Source: Halanaeroarchaeum sulfurireducens
GTDB lineage: Archaea > Halobacteriota > Halobacteria > Halobacteriales > Halobacteriaceae
NCBI RefSeq assembly: GCF_001011115.1
Contig: NZ_CP008874.1
Span: forward strand, 868,001-932,000
Reading direction: 5' to 3'
Length of the DNA stretch: 64,000 nucleotides
Below are positions 1-8,297 of this stretch, piece after piece. The notes below the pieces were generated by a model. The model was given only the letters and a program-made list of their open reading frames with translations, did not search any database and was not told the origin of the DNA. A program made the translations under genes and the position numbers. Position 1 is the stretch's first letter. Every line of letters starts with the position of its first letter.

Positions 1-218
1 TTCGAGGAGATCCATTACCCGGGAAGCCGTTCGGGAGTTGCAAAATCGCTTCGGTGTCGAACCCGTCGAGTGGCGAGCGTGGAGGTGCCTCGACTGTAGT
101 AACTGTTTCATGGGATCGATCCCTGGCAGCAGCCTCTCCGCTTGCCGGCACTGGCCGGGAAAATCCACCTCGTTTAAGGGACGCTGTCACCATGTCTTTC
201 CATAGCTGAGGGACATCA
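1..218. other. Left edge, no supported gene
   Basis: I see no convincing complete gene. One forward frame stays open from base 2 to about 200 and includes a Cys pair (CLDCSNCF), so it could be the tail of a gene cut by the window, but codon use alone does not settle this. A weak TATA-like stretch (cgtttaag) lies about 45 bases before the AglB start. Confidence 0.3.
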
Positions 219-2531
219 GTGAGCGAGATGACAGACGAATTGGAGGAGCTGCTGGCGGACAAGCCGGACCTCGAGGAGGCCTTCGAAACGCTGCTCGACA
301 TCGACGCGGCGGGTCCCTGGGAGTTCGACGATGTCCCGATGGATTCGGGTACGTTCGGCGAGGTCGTCTCTCGCGACATCGTCGAGAAGGTCGATGGCGA
401 GTATCGGTTGGCCGATCCGGATGGTGTTCGGGCCGTCCTCGAGGGCGAGCCGTCGACAGCGACACCAACCGACCATTCCGGGAGTCCCACTCTCCGTTCT
501 GTCCCGTTCGACGCCGACTGGCAGGCACTCCGCCCGCTGGCAGTCGGGCTGGTGGTGGTCTTTCTCGCGCGTGTCTACATGTATCCGCAGGTGTTTCGTC
601 CGGAGGCGATCACCCTCCTGGGGAACGACCCCTACATGTATCGGTATCTCCTCTTGGAGCTAGCACGAGATAATGCGGGATTGTTTGCCGTGCCGGGGGG
701 AATCAAGGTCGGTGAACCGCTCCTCGTCTCGACGCTCTGGACGATCACCGCGATACTCGGTGGGGCAAAAGAGACGGGGTTCGCCGTTCTGGCCTGGTAT
801 CCGGTCGGTGCCGCGTTGATCAGTGCCGCGCTGGTGTACGCACTCTCCATGACGCTCACCCGTGATCGGCGCGTGGGGTTTGCCACTCTCGTTCTCATTG
901 CAGTCATGCCCGTTCTCGGGTACCGGACCGCGCTCGGATTCGGCGATCACCACGCGTTCGACCTCGTGTGGCTCGCGTTGACGATGACTGCGATCACCTG
1001 GCTGGCGATGCGTCCGGACCGGGCGGCGTGGAAAACGGGGCTGGCTATCGCTGGGGTGGCCATCGGCGTGAGCGGGCAGGTGCTCGCGTGGAATGCAGGC
1101 GGGCTCTTGCTCGTGCCGATAGCCTTCTATGGCGTCGCCCACGCTGCAGTGGCGGTTCGTGACGACCAGTCGGTGGTTCGGGCGCTGGGTCCCGTGACGC
1201 TCGGGGTGGCGATCGGCGCGCTACTGAGTTGGGTGGTGCATCTGCAGGCGGGCTGGCAGTCCCAGTACATGGTGTTGACACCGACGCTTCTCGCGGGCGG
1301 GTTACTCGGTGTGCTCGCGGTCGCAGAAGTCGGACGACGACTGGAGGTTTCGGCACCGGTCGTCGGAGCGGGGCTTTTGGGTGTGGGGATCGTCTCGATC
1401 GTGGTGACGAGCGTGGTCTTTCCGGATTTCACTGCCGAGGCGGTCACCGAACTGACGCAGCTCGTGGCGAAATCAGGTCAGGAGGAGATCGCCGAGGTGA
1501 AGTCCATCTTCAGTACCGATTACGGTTTCATCGCGGGCCCTTTCTTTTTCTTCGGGGTGAGTCTGTTTTTCGCCCTGCCCTACCTGTTCTGGGGGTTCTG
1601 GCACGGCGTGAAGCGGTCTCGGCCGGCCTGGGTGGCCGCAGGGACCTATGGACTCGTCTTTTTCCTTCTGGGCGTGATCCGCGTCCGGTTCGCGAGCCAG
1701 CTCGCATTGATCGCGGCGGTATTCAGTGGGCTCGCGTTCGTCCACATCTACGCCGTCGTGACCGAGGGTGACCGCCCCGACATTCTCGCAGGCTCGCGAC
1801 CGCAATCGATAGTTCCGGTCACCTGGAACAGACCGGAGCGGTCGACCGTCTTCGCGCTGGTGGGTGTGTTCTTGCTCGTCGGCGGCCTGGGGGCGATGAT
1901 GACGCCGCTGCGAGTCAACCTCCTCACGTATGATCAATCCCAGTACGATGCCGCGATGTACATGGACCGACACGCGGACGAGCAGGACCTGGAGTATCCC
2001 GGGTCGTACGTGTTCAGCGAGTGGGGCGAGAACCGGATGTACAACGCGCTCGTGAGTGGTGAATCACGGTCCTATGGCTACGCGCGGGCGAATTACCAGG
2101 ACTTCATCACCTCGCCGAACGGTTCACAGTGGTACGATCGACTAAAGGATCGCGGCTATATCGTGACGACGGATATCGACCGGGGGGACGTTCCCTCGCA
2201 GGCCCTGCAGACGCAGTTACACCGGTACGACGGTCGGGAAACGAGCCATTACCGCTTGCTGTACGCCAGTGAGGACGAATCGGTGAAGGTCTTCTCGCCG
2301 GTGGCGGGAGCAACCATCACGGGGACGGCGGAGGAAAATCGAACGGTTTCGATTTCCGGCGAGATGGACGCCGCACCCGTCGCGATACCGGCAGAGTGGA
2401 GCGTCAGGACCGATGCTGGCGGGCAATATACGGTCGATATCCCAACCCCGGGGAGGTATCGTATTGGCGAGCACCGCGTGACGGTAAACGAGAGTGCGGT
2501 GCGCTCGGGGCAGGAAATCAGCCTCTCCTGA
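219..2531 (+). CDS. aglB: AglB/STT3-type oligosaccharyltransferase, non-canonical active-site motif
   Basis: Predicted membrane enzyme that moves a lipid-linked oligosaccharide onto Asn of secreted proteins. The 770-residue protein has a soluble N-terminus of about 100 residues that looks winged-helix-like, then many hydrophobic segments (about 105-560) and a soluble C-terminal domain. The first acidic catalytic motif is GNDPYMY (Asp about 137) and GFGDHH lies at about 241-245, as expected for STT3. The usual WWDYG motif is not visible; the equivalent place reads SEWGENRMYN (about 599-608). The start is a GTG at 219; an ATG at 228 is an alternative. It sits just before a lipid-carrier sugar transferase. 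Being STT3 family is well supported; full catalytic activity is inferred. Confidence 0.88.
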   Translation: MSEMTDELEELLADKPDLEEAFETLLDIDAAGPWEFDDVPMDSGTFGEVVSRDIVEKVDGEYRLADPDGVRAVLEGEPSTATPTDHSGSPTLRSVPFDADWQALRPLAVGLVVVFLARVYMYPQVFRPEAITLLGNDPYMYRYLLLELARDNAGLFAVPGGIKVGEPLLVSTLWTITAILGGAKETGFAVLAWYPVGAALISAALVYALSMTLTRDRRVGFATLVLIAVMPVLGYRTALGFGDHHAFDLVWLALTMTAITWLAMRPDRAAWKTGLAIAGVAIGVSGQVLAWNAGGLLLVPIAFYGVAHAAVAVRDDQSVVRALGPVTLGVAIGALLSWVVHLQAGWQSQYMVLTPTLLAGGLLGVLAVAEVGRRLEVSAPVVGAGLLGVGIVSIVVTSVVFPDFTAEAVTELTQLVAKSGQEEIAEVKSIFSTDYGFIAGPFFFFGVSLFFALPYLFWGFWHGVKRSRPAWVAAGTYGLVFFLLGVIRVRFASQLALIAAVFSGLAFVHIYAVVTEGDRPDILAGSRPQSIVPVTWNRPERSTVFALVGVFLLVGGLGAMMTPLRVNLLTYDQSQYDAAMYMDRHADEQDLEYPGSYVFSEWGENRMYNALVSGESRSYGYARANYQDFITSPNGSQWYDRLKDRGYIVTTDIDRGDVPSQALQTQLHRYDGRETSHYRLLYASEDESVKVFSPVAGATITGTAEENRTVSISGEMDAAPVAIPAEWSVRTDAGGQYTVDIPTPGRYRIGEHRVTVNESAVRSGQEISLS

Positions 2532-2606
2532 GGACATTCTCGTCGACAGCTGGCCGGGCAGGTATCGGTCCCTGTCAAACAGTATGTTTTTACTTGCAAC
2601 CAACAC

Positions 2607-4058
2607 ATGGCTTACGTGATGGCCTCCGGGTGGCGATATCGAAGTGTGAGTGCACTCGGGACACTGTTGATTACAGCGATCGCACTCACGCTGGCGAACC
2701 TTCCGGCCGTCCAGGGTGTGGTCACCACTCGGTTGCCCGTGATCGCGAAGCTCTCGGCAGCGACGCTCTCGAACGGTCAGTTGGTTCTCGTGTATCTGAC
2801 GAGTGTACTCGTGTTGCTCGGGGCGATGGCGCCGCTGTTCAAACCACGGCCGCGCCGGATCCTCGATACGGTGCTGGCCGTCCAGAAACGCGTGTTGATC
2901 GGATTGCTAGCGCTGGCGGCGATCGGGTATTTCGATTACTCCTATCGGTTACCACGGTCGACGCTCATCATTATGGGCGCGGTGGTCCTCGTGGCGCTCC
3001 CGGCCTTTTTCGTCGCGATTCGGCTCAATCCCGAGGAGAACGGCCCGACGATCATCGTCGGGGACGACCCCGCTGCGATGGCGAATTTGCACGCCGAGAT
3101 GGACGAAAAACCGATCGGATACGTCTCGCCACCCCTAGAAAACGGTCTCGCGAAGACGGATGGGAGCGGAATGGCCGTTTCGAAACCAACCCAAACACCG
3201 CAAATTTCGAAGGAATTACCTCGACTGGGTGGGTTGACGAAACTCGACGACGTCCTGGTCGAGTACGACGTGGACACGGCTCTGCTGGGATTTTCGACGT
3301 CGGACCGGGCGGATTTCTTCGGCGCTCTCGACGAGTGCTACGAACATGGCGTCGCAGCGAAAGTACATCGGGATCACGTCGATAATGTCCTGGCGGACAG
3401 TGACGCCAGTGGACCGATCGTCGACGTCGAACTGGAACCACTCGATGCCCAGGATTACCTTCTCAAACGCACGTTTGACCTGGCATTCTCATTATTCGGA
3501 CTCCTCATGCTCGCGCCCGTCTCCCTGGCGATACTGATCGCAATCAAGCTGGATGACGGTGGCCCGATTTTCTACGAGCAGGAGCGTACTGCGGAGTTCG
3601 GACAGAGTTTCACTATCTATAAGTTTCGGACGATGACCCCCGAGGGTGAATCTCCGGTACCAACGAGCGACGATTCGAACGATCGGATCACGCGCGTCGG
3701 ACGGATTCTACGGTCGACGCACTTCGACGAGATCCCCCAACTCGTCTCGATACTCACGGGAACGATGAGCGTCGTCGGACCACGCGCGGTCTGGCGCGAA
3801 GAAGAGACCATCCTGCAGGACGAAACCGATCAGTGGCGCCGGCGGTGGTTCGTGAAACCGGGACTGACCGGCCTGGCCCAGATCGAATCGGTCACGAGCG
3901 AGGATCCGGCGGAGAAACTGCGCCTGGATCTGGCGTACATCCGCCAGCAGTCCTTCTGGTTCGACGTGAAGATCGTTATCCGGCAGCTCTGGATGGTCGT
4001 CGGGGACGTCGTCGGAACGATCGTCGCACCCGAGAGCGAACCGAGCGACGACGAGTGA
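2607..4058 (+). CDS. Polyprenyl-phosphate glycosylphosphotransferase (bacterial sugar transferase family)
   Basis: Likely starts glycan assembly by joining a sugar-1-phosphate to dolichyl or polyprenyl phosphate at the membrane. The 483-residue protein has several N-terminal membrane segments (about 12-135), a Rossmann-like middle region (TIIVGDDP, about 149-156) and a C-terminal catalytic domain. That domain starts KRTFDLAFSLFG (about 286), followed by a membrane helix, KFRTM (about 338), FDEIPQL (about 373), VGPRA (about 390) and KPGLTG (about 417), the hallmarks of the WcaJ/Bac_transf family. The start ATG is at 2607; an ATG at 2619 is possible. It lies 75 bases after aglB in the same direction. 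The sugar substrate cannot be read from the sequence. Confidence 0.9.
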   Translation: MAYVMASGWRYRSVSALGTLLITAIALTLANLPAVQGVVTTRLPVIAKLSAATLSNGQLVLVYLTSVLVLLGAMAPLFKPRPRRILDTVLAVQKRVLIGLLALAAIGYFDYSYRLPRSTLIIMGAVVLVALPAFFVAIRLNPEENGPTIIVGDDPAAMANLHAEMDEKPIGYVSPPLENGLAKTDGSGMAVSKPTQTPQISKELPRLGGLTKLDDVLVEYDVDTALLGFSTSDRADFFGALDECYEHGVAAKVHRDHVDNVLADSDASGPIVDVELEPLDAQDYLLKRTFDLAFSLFGLLMLAPVSLAILIAIKLDDGGPIFYEQERTAEFGQSFTIYKFRTMTPEGESPVPTSDDSNDRITRVGRILRSTHFDEIPQLVSILTGTMSVVGPRAVWREEETILQDETDQWRRRWFVKPGLTGLAQIESVTSEDPAEKLRLDLAYIRQQSFWFDVKIVIRQLWMVVGDVVGTIVAPESEPSDDE

Positions 4059-4139
4059 GTGCGATTCACCCGATGGCTCGCAAAGCCGACGCGGCCAGTA
4101 CTGGAGTGGTGGTCGGCGCTTTTCGGTGTCCCCGTTGGA

Positions 4140-4586
4140 TCAGACTTGAGAGAATTTTTCCAGGACCTCGTCGGGAACTGGATTCGTGTACTCGAACGGC
4201 TCGTTCCGACAGAGTTCCGCGAAATCACGATCAGTGGTAACCACCTGGTCGGCGTTCGCCTTTCGGGCGATGGCGAGATAGAAGCTATCGTAGACGTCGT
4301 GATTCTTCTTTGCGCTTATCTCGTAGGCCAGCTGGACTGTCTCCGTATCGACGGGGACCGGTTCCATTGGATACTGTAGCAGCGAGTTCACCGCGTTTCG
4401 TGCCTCGACCGTTGAAATACCGAGGTCCTCCAGCACCCACTGCACCCGGAGTGGAAGATATCCGAACACGAGTAGCGTGTCCTCTCCCCGCAACGCGGGA
4501 ACGAGCTGATCCGTCACGTACTGATGACCGGGATGATCCGCGACCAACTGGATCGCCAGTGCGTTGACATCCGGCAGAAGACGCAT
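4140..4586 (-). CDS. vapC: PIN-domain toxin (VapC-like ribonuclease)
   Basis: A 148-residue PIN-fold protein, predicted metal-dependent RNase. Acidic residues typical of PIN sites are visible: Asp in LLPDVNAL (about 6), Asp in HDVYDSFYLAIA (near 97-100) and TTDRDF near the C-terminus (about 117-121). The gene begins with the base following the stop codon of the AbrB-type gene on the same strand, so the two form an antitoxin-first operon. Target RNA is unknown. It ends about 80 bases from the convergent sugar transferase gene. Confidence 0.85.
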   Translation of the reverse strand: MRLLPDVNALAIQLVADHPGHQYVTDQLVPALRGEDTLLVFGYLPLRVQWVLEDLGISTVEARNAVNSLLQYPMEPVPVDTETVQLAYEISAKKNHDVYDSFYLAIARKANADQVVTTDRDFAELCRNEPFEYTNPVPDEVLEKFSQV

Positions 4587-4850
4587 CTACTGGCCCCCGA
4601 ATGTCGCCTCACCGGCATCCCGAAACGCTTCGTTGGCCCATTCCTCCTCCGATTTGTCTGTCGTGAGTGTCTGTAACTCGGGGAGCTGTCGGATGAGTCG
4701 GATCTCTCCCCCGTCCCGGACGAGTGTGAACTCCGTCCCGCCTTCGATCTGAAGTTTCTCGCGCAACTCCTTTGGAATCGTCAACCGACCGCGGTCGTTG
4801 ATCTCGACCGGGCCGTACTCCTCTGTCGTCGCCTCGTCAGTGCCACTCAT
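4587..4850 (-). CDS. vapB: AbrB/MazE-fold antitoxin
   Basis: An 87-residue protein with a SpoVT/AbrB swapped-hairpin DNA-binding domain (VEINDRGRLTIPKELREKL, about 15-34) and an acidic C-terminal tail that would wrap the toxin. It immediately precedes the PIN gene with no gap. Two copies of a CACC-N9-GGTG inverted repeat lie just upstream of its start, a probable autorepression site. Antitoxin role follows from domain and pairing. Confidence 0.87.
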   Translation of the reverse strand: MSGTDEATTEEYGPVEINDRGRLTIPKELREKLQIEGGTEFTLVRDGGEIRLIRQLPELQTLTTDKSEEEWANEAFRDAGEATFGGQ

Positions 4851-4854
4851 CGCA

Positions 4855-4900
4855 TCACCTTAGTATATGGTGAGTGGGTCGGACACCTTAAATCATGGTG
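4855..4900 (-). promoter_or_regulatory. Tandem inverted-repeat operator of the AbrB/PIN pair
   Basis: Two repeats of the form (T/A)CACC-9 bases-GGTGA lie at 4855-4873 and 4883-4901, starting 5 bases before the antitoxin ATG. They are about 28 bases apart centre to centre. The AT-rich spacers could also supply the TATA box. Binding by the AbrB-like antitoxin is inferred. Confidence 0.55.
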
Positions 4901-5112
4901 AGGGTGTATCTCCGATAGGAGGAAGTCGTCGGACTCTCGCACCGGATACCTCGATCAAAGCGCACGCCATCGTCGACTGCGGTGGCCACGCATTTCGCGC
5001 GGGGGACGTGCTGTCTCGCGATTTGACTTTCGGCGTGTGCTTTGCGGTGTCCCAATTGAGGTGGCCGAGGCACTCGGCTTGTTCTGCCGTTAGACGATCG
5101 CACACAGCACAA

Positions 5113-5129
5113 TTCATATATTGTATGAA
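5113..5129 (+). promoter_or_regulatory. Inverted repeat upstream of UPF0175 antitoxin
   Basis: TTCATA-TATTG-TATGAA is a perfect inverted repeat about 20 bases before the ATG at 5150. It overlaps an AT-rich stretch that could be the TATA element, so a bound antitoxin would block transcription. The preceding stretch 4902-5112 holds a short reverse ORF with a CxxC start (4893-5117) that I could not identify and do not call as a gene. Confidence 0.5.
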
Positions 5130-5149
5130 AACGTAGGTCGAGCGTAGGC

Positions 5150-5476
5150 ATGTCCCGAACCACCGCCACCATCCCGGATGACCTCACAGATCTCATGGAG
5201 GGGGCCATCAGTGCGGGGATTTTCGAGAACAAGAGCGACGCCATCCGTCACGTCCTCCGCGAGTACTTCGAGGAGAACCAGAACGACCGGATCGCAGCTG
5301 CGGTGTCTTTGTACGAGGACGGTCAGATCACTCTCGGTACGGCCGCCCGGCTCGCAGGCGTCACTCGATTCGAGATGCGTGATATACTTCGGGAAGAAGG
5401 CGTTGAACTGCGATTCGGCCCGGAAAACATGGCCGCAGCCAGAGACGAGATCGAGACCGCTCGAAACCTCGAATGA
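5150..5476 (+). CDS. RHH/UPF0175-type antitoxin
   Basis: A 108-residue protein with an N-terminal ribbon-helix-helix (TATIPDDLTDLMEGAISAG, then SDAIRHVLREYF) and a C-terminal segment (AARLAGVTRFEMRDILREEGV) typical of UPF0175 proteins, which pair with PIN (DUF3368) toxins. Its stop overlaps the ATG of the following PIN gene (ATGA at 5473-5476). That toxin gene is now split by an insertion sequence, so this antitoxin may act alone or with an N-truncated toxin. Confidence 0.82.
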   Translation: MSRTTATIPDDLTDLMEGAISAGIFENKSDAIRHVLREYFEENQNDRIAAAVSLYEDGQITLGTAARLAGVTRFEMRDILREEGVELRFGPENMAAARDEIETARNLE

Positions 5477-5510
5477 CCGATCCACCGACGGATGCGACGG
5501 TTGTCAACTA

Positions 5511-5549
5511 CCCCACCCTAAGCGCCTTCGGCGCTTTGAGGGTGGGGCT
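5511..5549 (-). ncRNA. Right-end hairpin, candidate omega-RNA scaffold
   Basis: CCCCACCCT pairs with AGGGTGGGG around AAGCGCC-TTC-GGCGCTT, a perfect 7-bp stem with a 3-base loop (5520-5536). TnpB guide (omega) RNAs are known to come from the right end overlapping the 3' end of tnpB, and here the tnpB stop codon (5518-5520) lies inside this structure. The guide would read into the flanking toxin gene sequence. RNA production is inferred. Confidence 0.45.
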
Positions 5550-6771
5550 TGTCCGTGAACTCGGCCTCGAACCCATCAGGGTAGGCGGTAAATCCGCGCT
5601 TCGGCTTCACCGTTCCAGACTTTAGGGCGAGCTGACTGTCGCCCGTCCGCCGAGACGACTGTCGGCCTCGACGGACGTACCGCATACCGATGTTCTTCGC
5701 CGCGTTATAGTCGGCGTTCGCTTCCGATCCGCATTTCACGCATCGAAAGTCGTTGCGCGACGGGCGATTCTCGTCTGCCGTGAATCCACACTCAGAACAC
5801 CGCTTCGACGTGTACGCCGACCCGACTTGCTTCACCGAGATCCCGACCGATTCGGCTTTGTACCCAACGTATTCGTAGAGCGTTCGGAACGCCCACTTGT
5901 GACCCCACGACGCGCCGGTACGGTCGCGGATATGAGTCAGGTTCTCGAACGCAATAATATCGCAATCGTAACGGAGTGCTTCGTCTATCAGCGCGTTCGA
6001 CGCCCGGTGAAGCACGTCACGAACGTAGCGTAGTTCTCGGCCACTCGCCTGTTCGAGTGTCCGGTGGGCGCTTCGCGTGCCAGTCTGTTGGAGTTCGGCG
6101 CGTACCTTCTCGAACTCACGGAGGTTATGCGTCAACTCCCGCCCGCTGAAGAAGTAGGCGGTGCTGGTGACGGCGAGGTTTTCGATACCGAGGTCAACCC
6201 CGAGAACCGTTCCGTCCTCGGCGGTGTTCCGTTCGGTTTCGTTCTTGTATCGGCGGAAGCCGATATGCAAGAAGAACTCGCCGTTTCGGGCGGTGAGCGT
6301 GCTTTCCGTAACACTCCATTCCTCCGAGTCGAGGTACTGTCGCTGATAGCCATCATCGGCGTCGGGAAGGTCGAGCGGACACCGAACCCGACTCTCTGTT
6401 GTAGAGAGAGATACGGTGTCATCATCGAACACCGTCATCGTCCGCGTATCGTACTTCACGGTCGGCGCGGTGAACGTCGGCTTGCTGACCTTCTTGCCTT
6501 TGGACCGGCGTTCGATACAGCCGGTGATGGCTTGCGCGGCTTGGTGGGTGGCGAGAATCGCGTGCTGACTGCCGAGGTCGGTGTCTTCGCGTACAGAATC
6601 GTAGGCGAGGGGTTGCACATCGCTCTTGGTGTTACACCGTCCCCACGCAAGATCTGTAGCGATTTGGCATCCCCGTTTCCACTCGGTGATGGTGTCTTCG
6701 AGCAGATCGCGTTGCTCGCCATCTACCGAGAGGTGGGTGATTGCCGTCCGACGCACGTAGTCGTCTGCCAC
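5518..6771 (-). CDS. tnpB: TnpB RNA-guided endonuclease (IS1341 type)
   Basis: About 417 residues from a GTG at 6771; the open frame extends further upstream, but the conserved N-terminus (ADDYVRRTAI) begins there. RuvC motifs are visible: GVDLGIENLA with the first Asp, AFENL with the Glu, and ADYNAAKNI with the last Asp. The zinc ribbon is CSECG and CVKCG. All canonical catalytic positions are present. TnpB proteins cut DNA guided by a right-end RNA and promote retention of the transposon. The C-terminal residues are encoded through the right-end hairpin. Confidence 0.88.
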   Translation of the reverse strand: MADDYVRRTAITHLSVDGEQRDLLEDTITEWKRGCQIATDLAWGRCNTKSDVQPLAYDSVREDTDLGSQHAILATHQAAQAITGCIERRSKGKKVSKPTFTAPTVKYDTRTMTVFDDDTVSLSTTESRVRCPLDLPDADDGYQRQYLDSEEWSVTESTLTARNGEFFLHIGFRRYKNETERNTAEDGTVLGVDLGIENLAVTSTAYFFSGRELTHNLREFEKVRAELQQTGTRSAHRTLEQASGRELRYVRDVLHRASNALIDEALRYDCDIIAFENLTHIRDRTGASWGHKWAFRTLYEYVGYKAESVGISVKQVGSAYTSKRCSECGFTADENRPSRNDFRCVKCGSEANADYNAAKNIGMRYVRRGRQSSRRTGDSQLALKSGTVKPKRGFTAYPDGFEAEFTDKPHPQSAEGA

Positions 6772-7460
6772 ATATTCAATGTAGCTTAGCGGGTACTTAT
6801 AGGATAGTGGTTGCGCCCTGCTTCGCAACGCGCTCCTCCCCTCCCTACTCGCTCACTTCGCTCGCTCCTTGAGGAAGGGGACTCCGCGCTACCGTTTAGT
6901 TGAACACCACCGTTCTATCGAACTTTTCGCAGGTCGACCACGTCGAGTTGCTGCTGGATCTGCCCCGGCTGGTGACCGTGGATGCCGTTCGAGAGGAGCT
7001 CGAAGCAGGTGTCGAAACCCATCCGTATGTCGAACGTGCAGTGGCCGTCCTTGGAGACGGAATTCCCGTCGTCATCCCATCTGATTCGACGAAGAACTTA
7101 GAAGAGCAACTCCTGGAATCGCTGGACCCCGGCGAGGCGCAAGCGCTGGCAGTCGCGGCGGTCGCAGATGGGACGGTCATCACCGATGACGGTGATGCAC
7201 GCACAACAGCAACGCAACGCGGTGTGGACCTGACCGGGTCCATCGGTCTTCTGGTGCGGTTCGTCGAGGACGGTCATATCTCGGCAGCGACGGCCGACGA
7301 GTATCTCAAACGCTGGATCGACGAGGCCGGATTTCGATCACCCGCCTACGAGTTCGACGTGTTCCTCGAGGAGTGAGTTGCCGCAGTTGAAATTTCGCGG
7401 CTTAGATGCTCGAGTGTGCGTCTGCTTCCGTGCGTCAGATCCTGCCACTGGCTGGCGCGG

Positions 7461-7475
7461 CCGTATAAAAAGGCA
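7461..7475 (+). promoter_or_regulatory. Probable archaeal promoter of the pyrophosphorylase operon
   Basis: The sequence ccgtataaaaagg forms a good archaeal TATA box about 42 bases before the ATG at 7508. It would drive the 7508-9994 gene set. No BRE was scored. Confidence 0.55.
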
Positions 7476-7507
7476 TAACCGGTGGTCGCGTGATAGTTCG
7501 CATAGTC

Positions 7508-8230
7508 ATGAAAGCCGTCGTGCTGGCCGCCGGGGAGGGGACGCGTCTCCGGCCGCTGACCGAAGACAAACCCAAGGGTATGGTCGAGGTCGATGGAAAG
7601 CCGATTCTCACCCACGCCTTCGAGCAGCTGGCCGAGTTGGGCGCCGACGAACTCGTCGTCGTGGTCGGCTACCTCAAGGAGCGCATCATCGAGTACTACG
7701 GTGACGAGTTCGCGGACATCCCGATCACCTACGCCCACCAGCGCGAGCAGAAGGGGCTGGCCCACGCCCTGCTCACCGTCGAAGAGCACATCGACGACGA
7801 CTTCATGCTCATGCTCGGGGACAACATCTTCCAGGCGAATCTGGAAGACGTGGTGCGTCGCCAGCGCGAGGAGCGGGCCGATGCGGCCTTCCTCGTCGAG
7901 GAGGTCGACTGGGACGAAGCCAGCCGGTACGGGGTCTGTGACACGAACAAGTACGGCGAGGTGACAGACGTGGTGGAGAAACCCGAGGACCCGCCCTCGA
8001 ATCTCGTGATGACCGGCTTCTACACGTTCTCGCCGGCGATCTTCCACGCGGCACACCTCGTCCAGCCGTCGAACCGCGGCGAGTACGAGATCAGCGAGGC
8101 GATCGACCTGCTGATCCAGAGTGGGCGGACCATCGACGCGATCGGGATCGACGGCTGGCGGATTGACGTGGGCTATCCCGAGGATCGCGAGCGGGCCGAA
8201 GAGCGGTTACAGGGAATAGCGGTGGAGTGA
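7508..8230 (+). CDS. Nucleotide-sugar pyrophosphorylase (sugar-1-phosphate nucleotidyltransferase, AglF-like)
   Basis: About 240 residues. Predicted to make NDP-sugar from a sugar-1-phosphate and NTP. The N-terminus has the nucleotide-binding signature LAAGEGTRLRPLT (about 6-18), a Lys in DKPKGMV, and LGDN (about 98-101) for metal binding; VEKPEDPPS lies at about 160-168. The ATG at 7508 fits the family start; the GTG at 7490 only adds a poor prefix. A close paralogue lies at 9281-9994, with an epimerase between them. Glucose-1-phosphate/UTP is the family norm in haloarchaeal N-glycosylation, but substrate is inferred. Confidence 0.87.
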   Translation: MKAVVLAAGEGTRLRPLTEDKPKGMVEVDGKPILTHAFEQLAELGADELVVVVGYLKERIIEYYGDEFADIPITYAHQREQKGLAHALLTVEEHIDDDFMLMLGDNIFQANLEDVVRRQREERADAAFLVEEVDWDEASRYGVCDTNKYGEVTDVVEKPEDPPSNLVMTGFYTFSPAIFHAAHLVQPSNRGEYEISEAIDLLIQSGRTIDAIGIDGWRIDVGYPEDRERAEERLQGIAVE

Positions 8231-8297
8231 GCCGGCATTCGCCACTCCGCTCTGCACATCGAAGCCTTTTCAATCGTATCGGAGAAGAAATGAAACG

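Larger units (their letters stand above)
5509..6902 (-). mobile_element. IS1341-type (tnpB-only) IS200/IS605-group element inserted in a PIN toxin gene
   Basis: The element is about 1.39 kb, with tnpB on the minus strand and no tnpA. Boundaries are deduced from the restored toxin frame. In minus-strand orientation the left end is near 6902 and the right end near 5509. The right end carries a CCCCACCC/GGGTGGGG stem enclosing a compact hairpin (5511-5549). The left end holds repeated ctcgctcacttcgctcgct sequence. There are no inverted terminal repeats, as expected for this group. The ends resemble those of the element at 55.5-57.4 kb. Confidence 0.8.
5473..7376 (+). pseudogene. PIN toxin gene split by TnpB element
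   Basis: The toxin starts with the ATG at 5473 overlapping the antitoxin stop, and encodes twelve residues ending in ATVVN at 5508. The reading frame then enters the insertion sequence. It resumes at about 6903 with NTTVLSNF and runs to 7376 (LESLDPGEAQALAVAA, VITDDGDAR, typical PIN/DUF3368 features). Joining 5508 to 6906 restores an intact frame of about 168 residues. A TTG at 6900 could start an N-truncated 158-residue form. The first PIN acidic residue appears as Asn in VVNTTVL, so activity was perhaps already unusual. The interrupted frame is directly visible; loss of toxicity is inferred. Confidence 0.85.

Noticed and set aside
2396-3385. A 329-codon plus-strand frame across the end of aglB and the sugar transferase
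   Set aside because: It overlaps two well-supported genes in another frame and has an Arg/Gly-rich composition typical of frame shadows.
4893-5117. Small reverse ORF with a CxxC start (MNCAVCDRL)
   Set aside because: Only the first 30 residues look protein-like and no family is recognisable; it overlaps the operator region of the UPF0175 pair.
5518-6771. Reading the TnpB as a CRISPR-associated Cas12
   Set aside because: The length, zinc ribbon and IS-type ends fit TnpB, and no repeat array or adaptation genes lie nearby.
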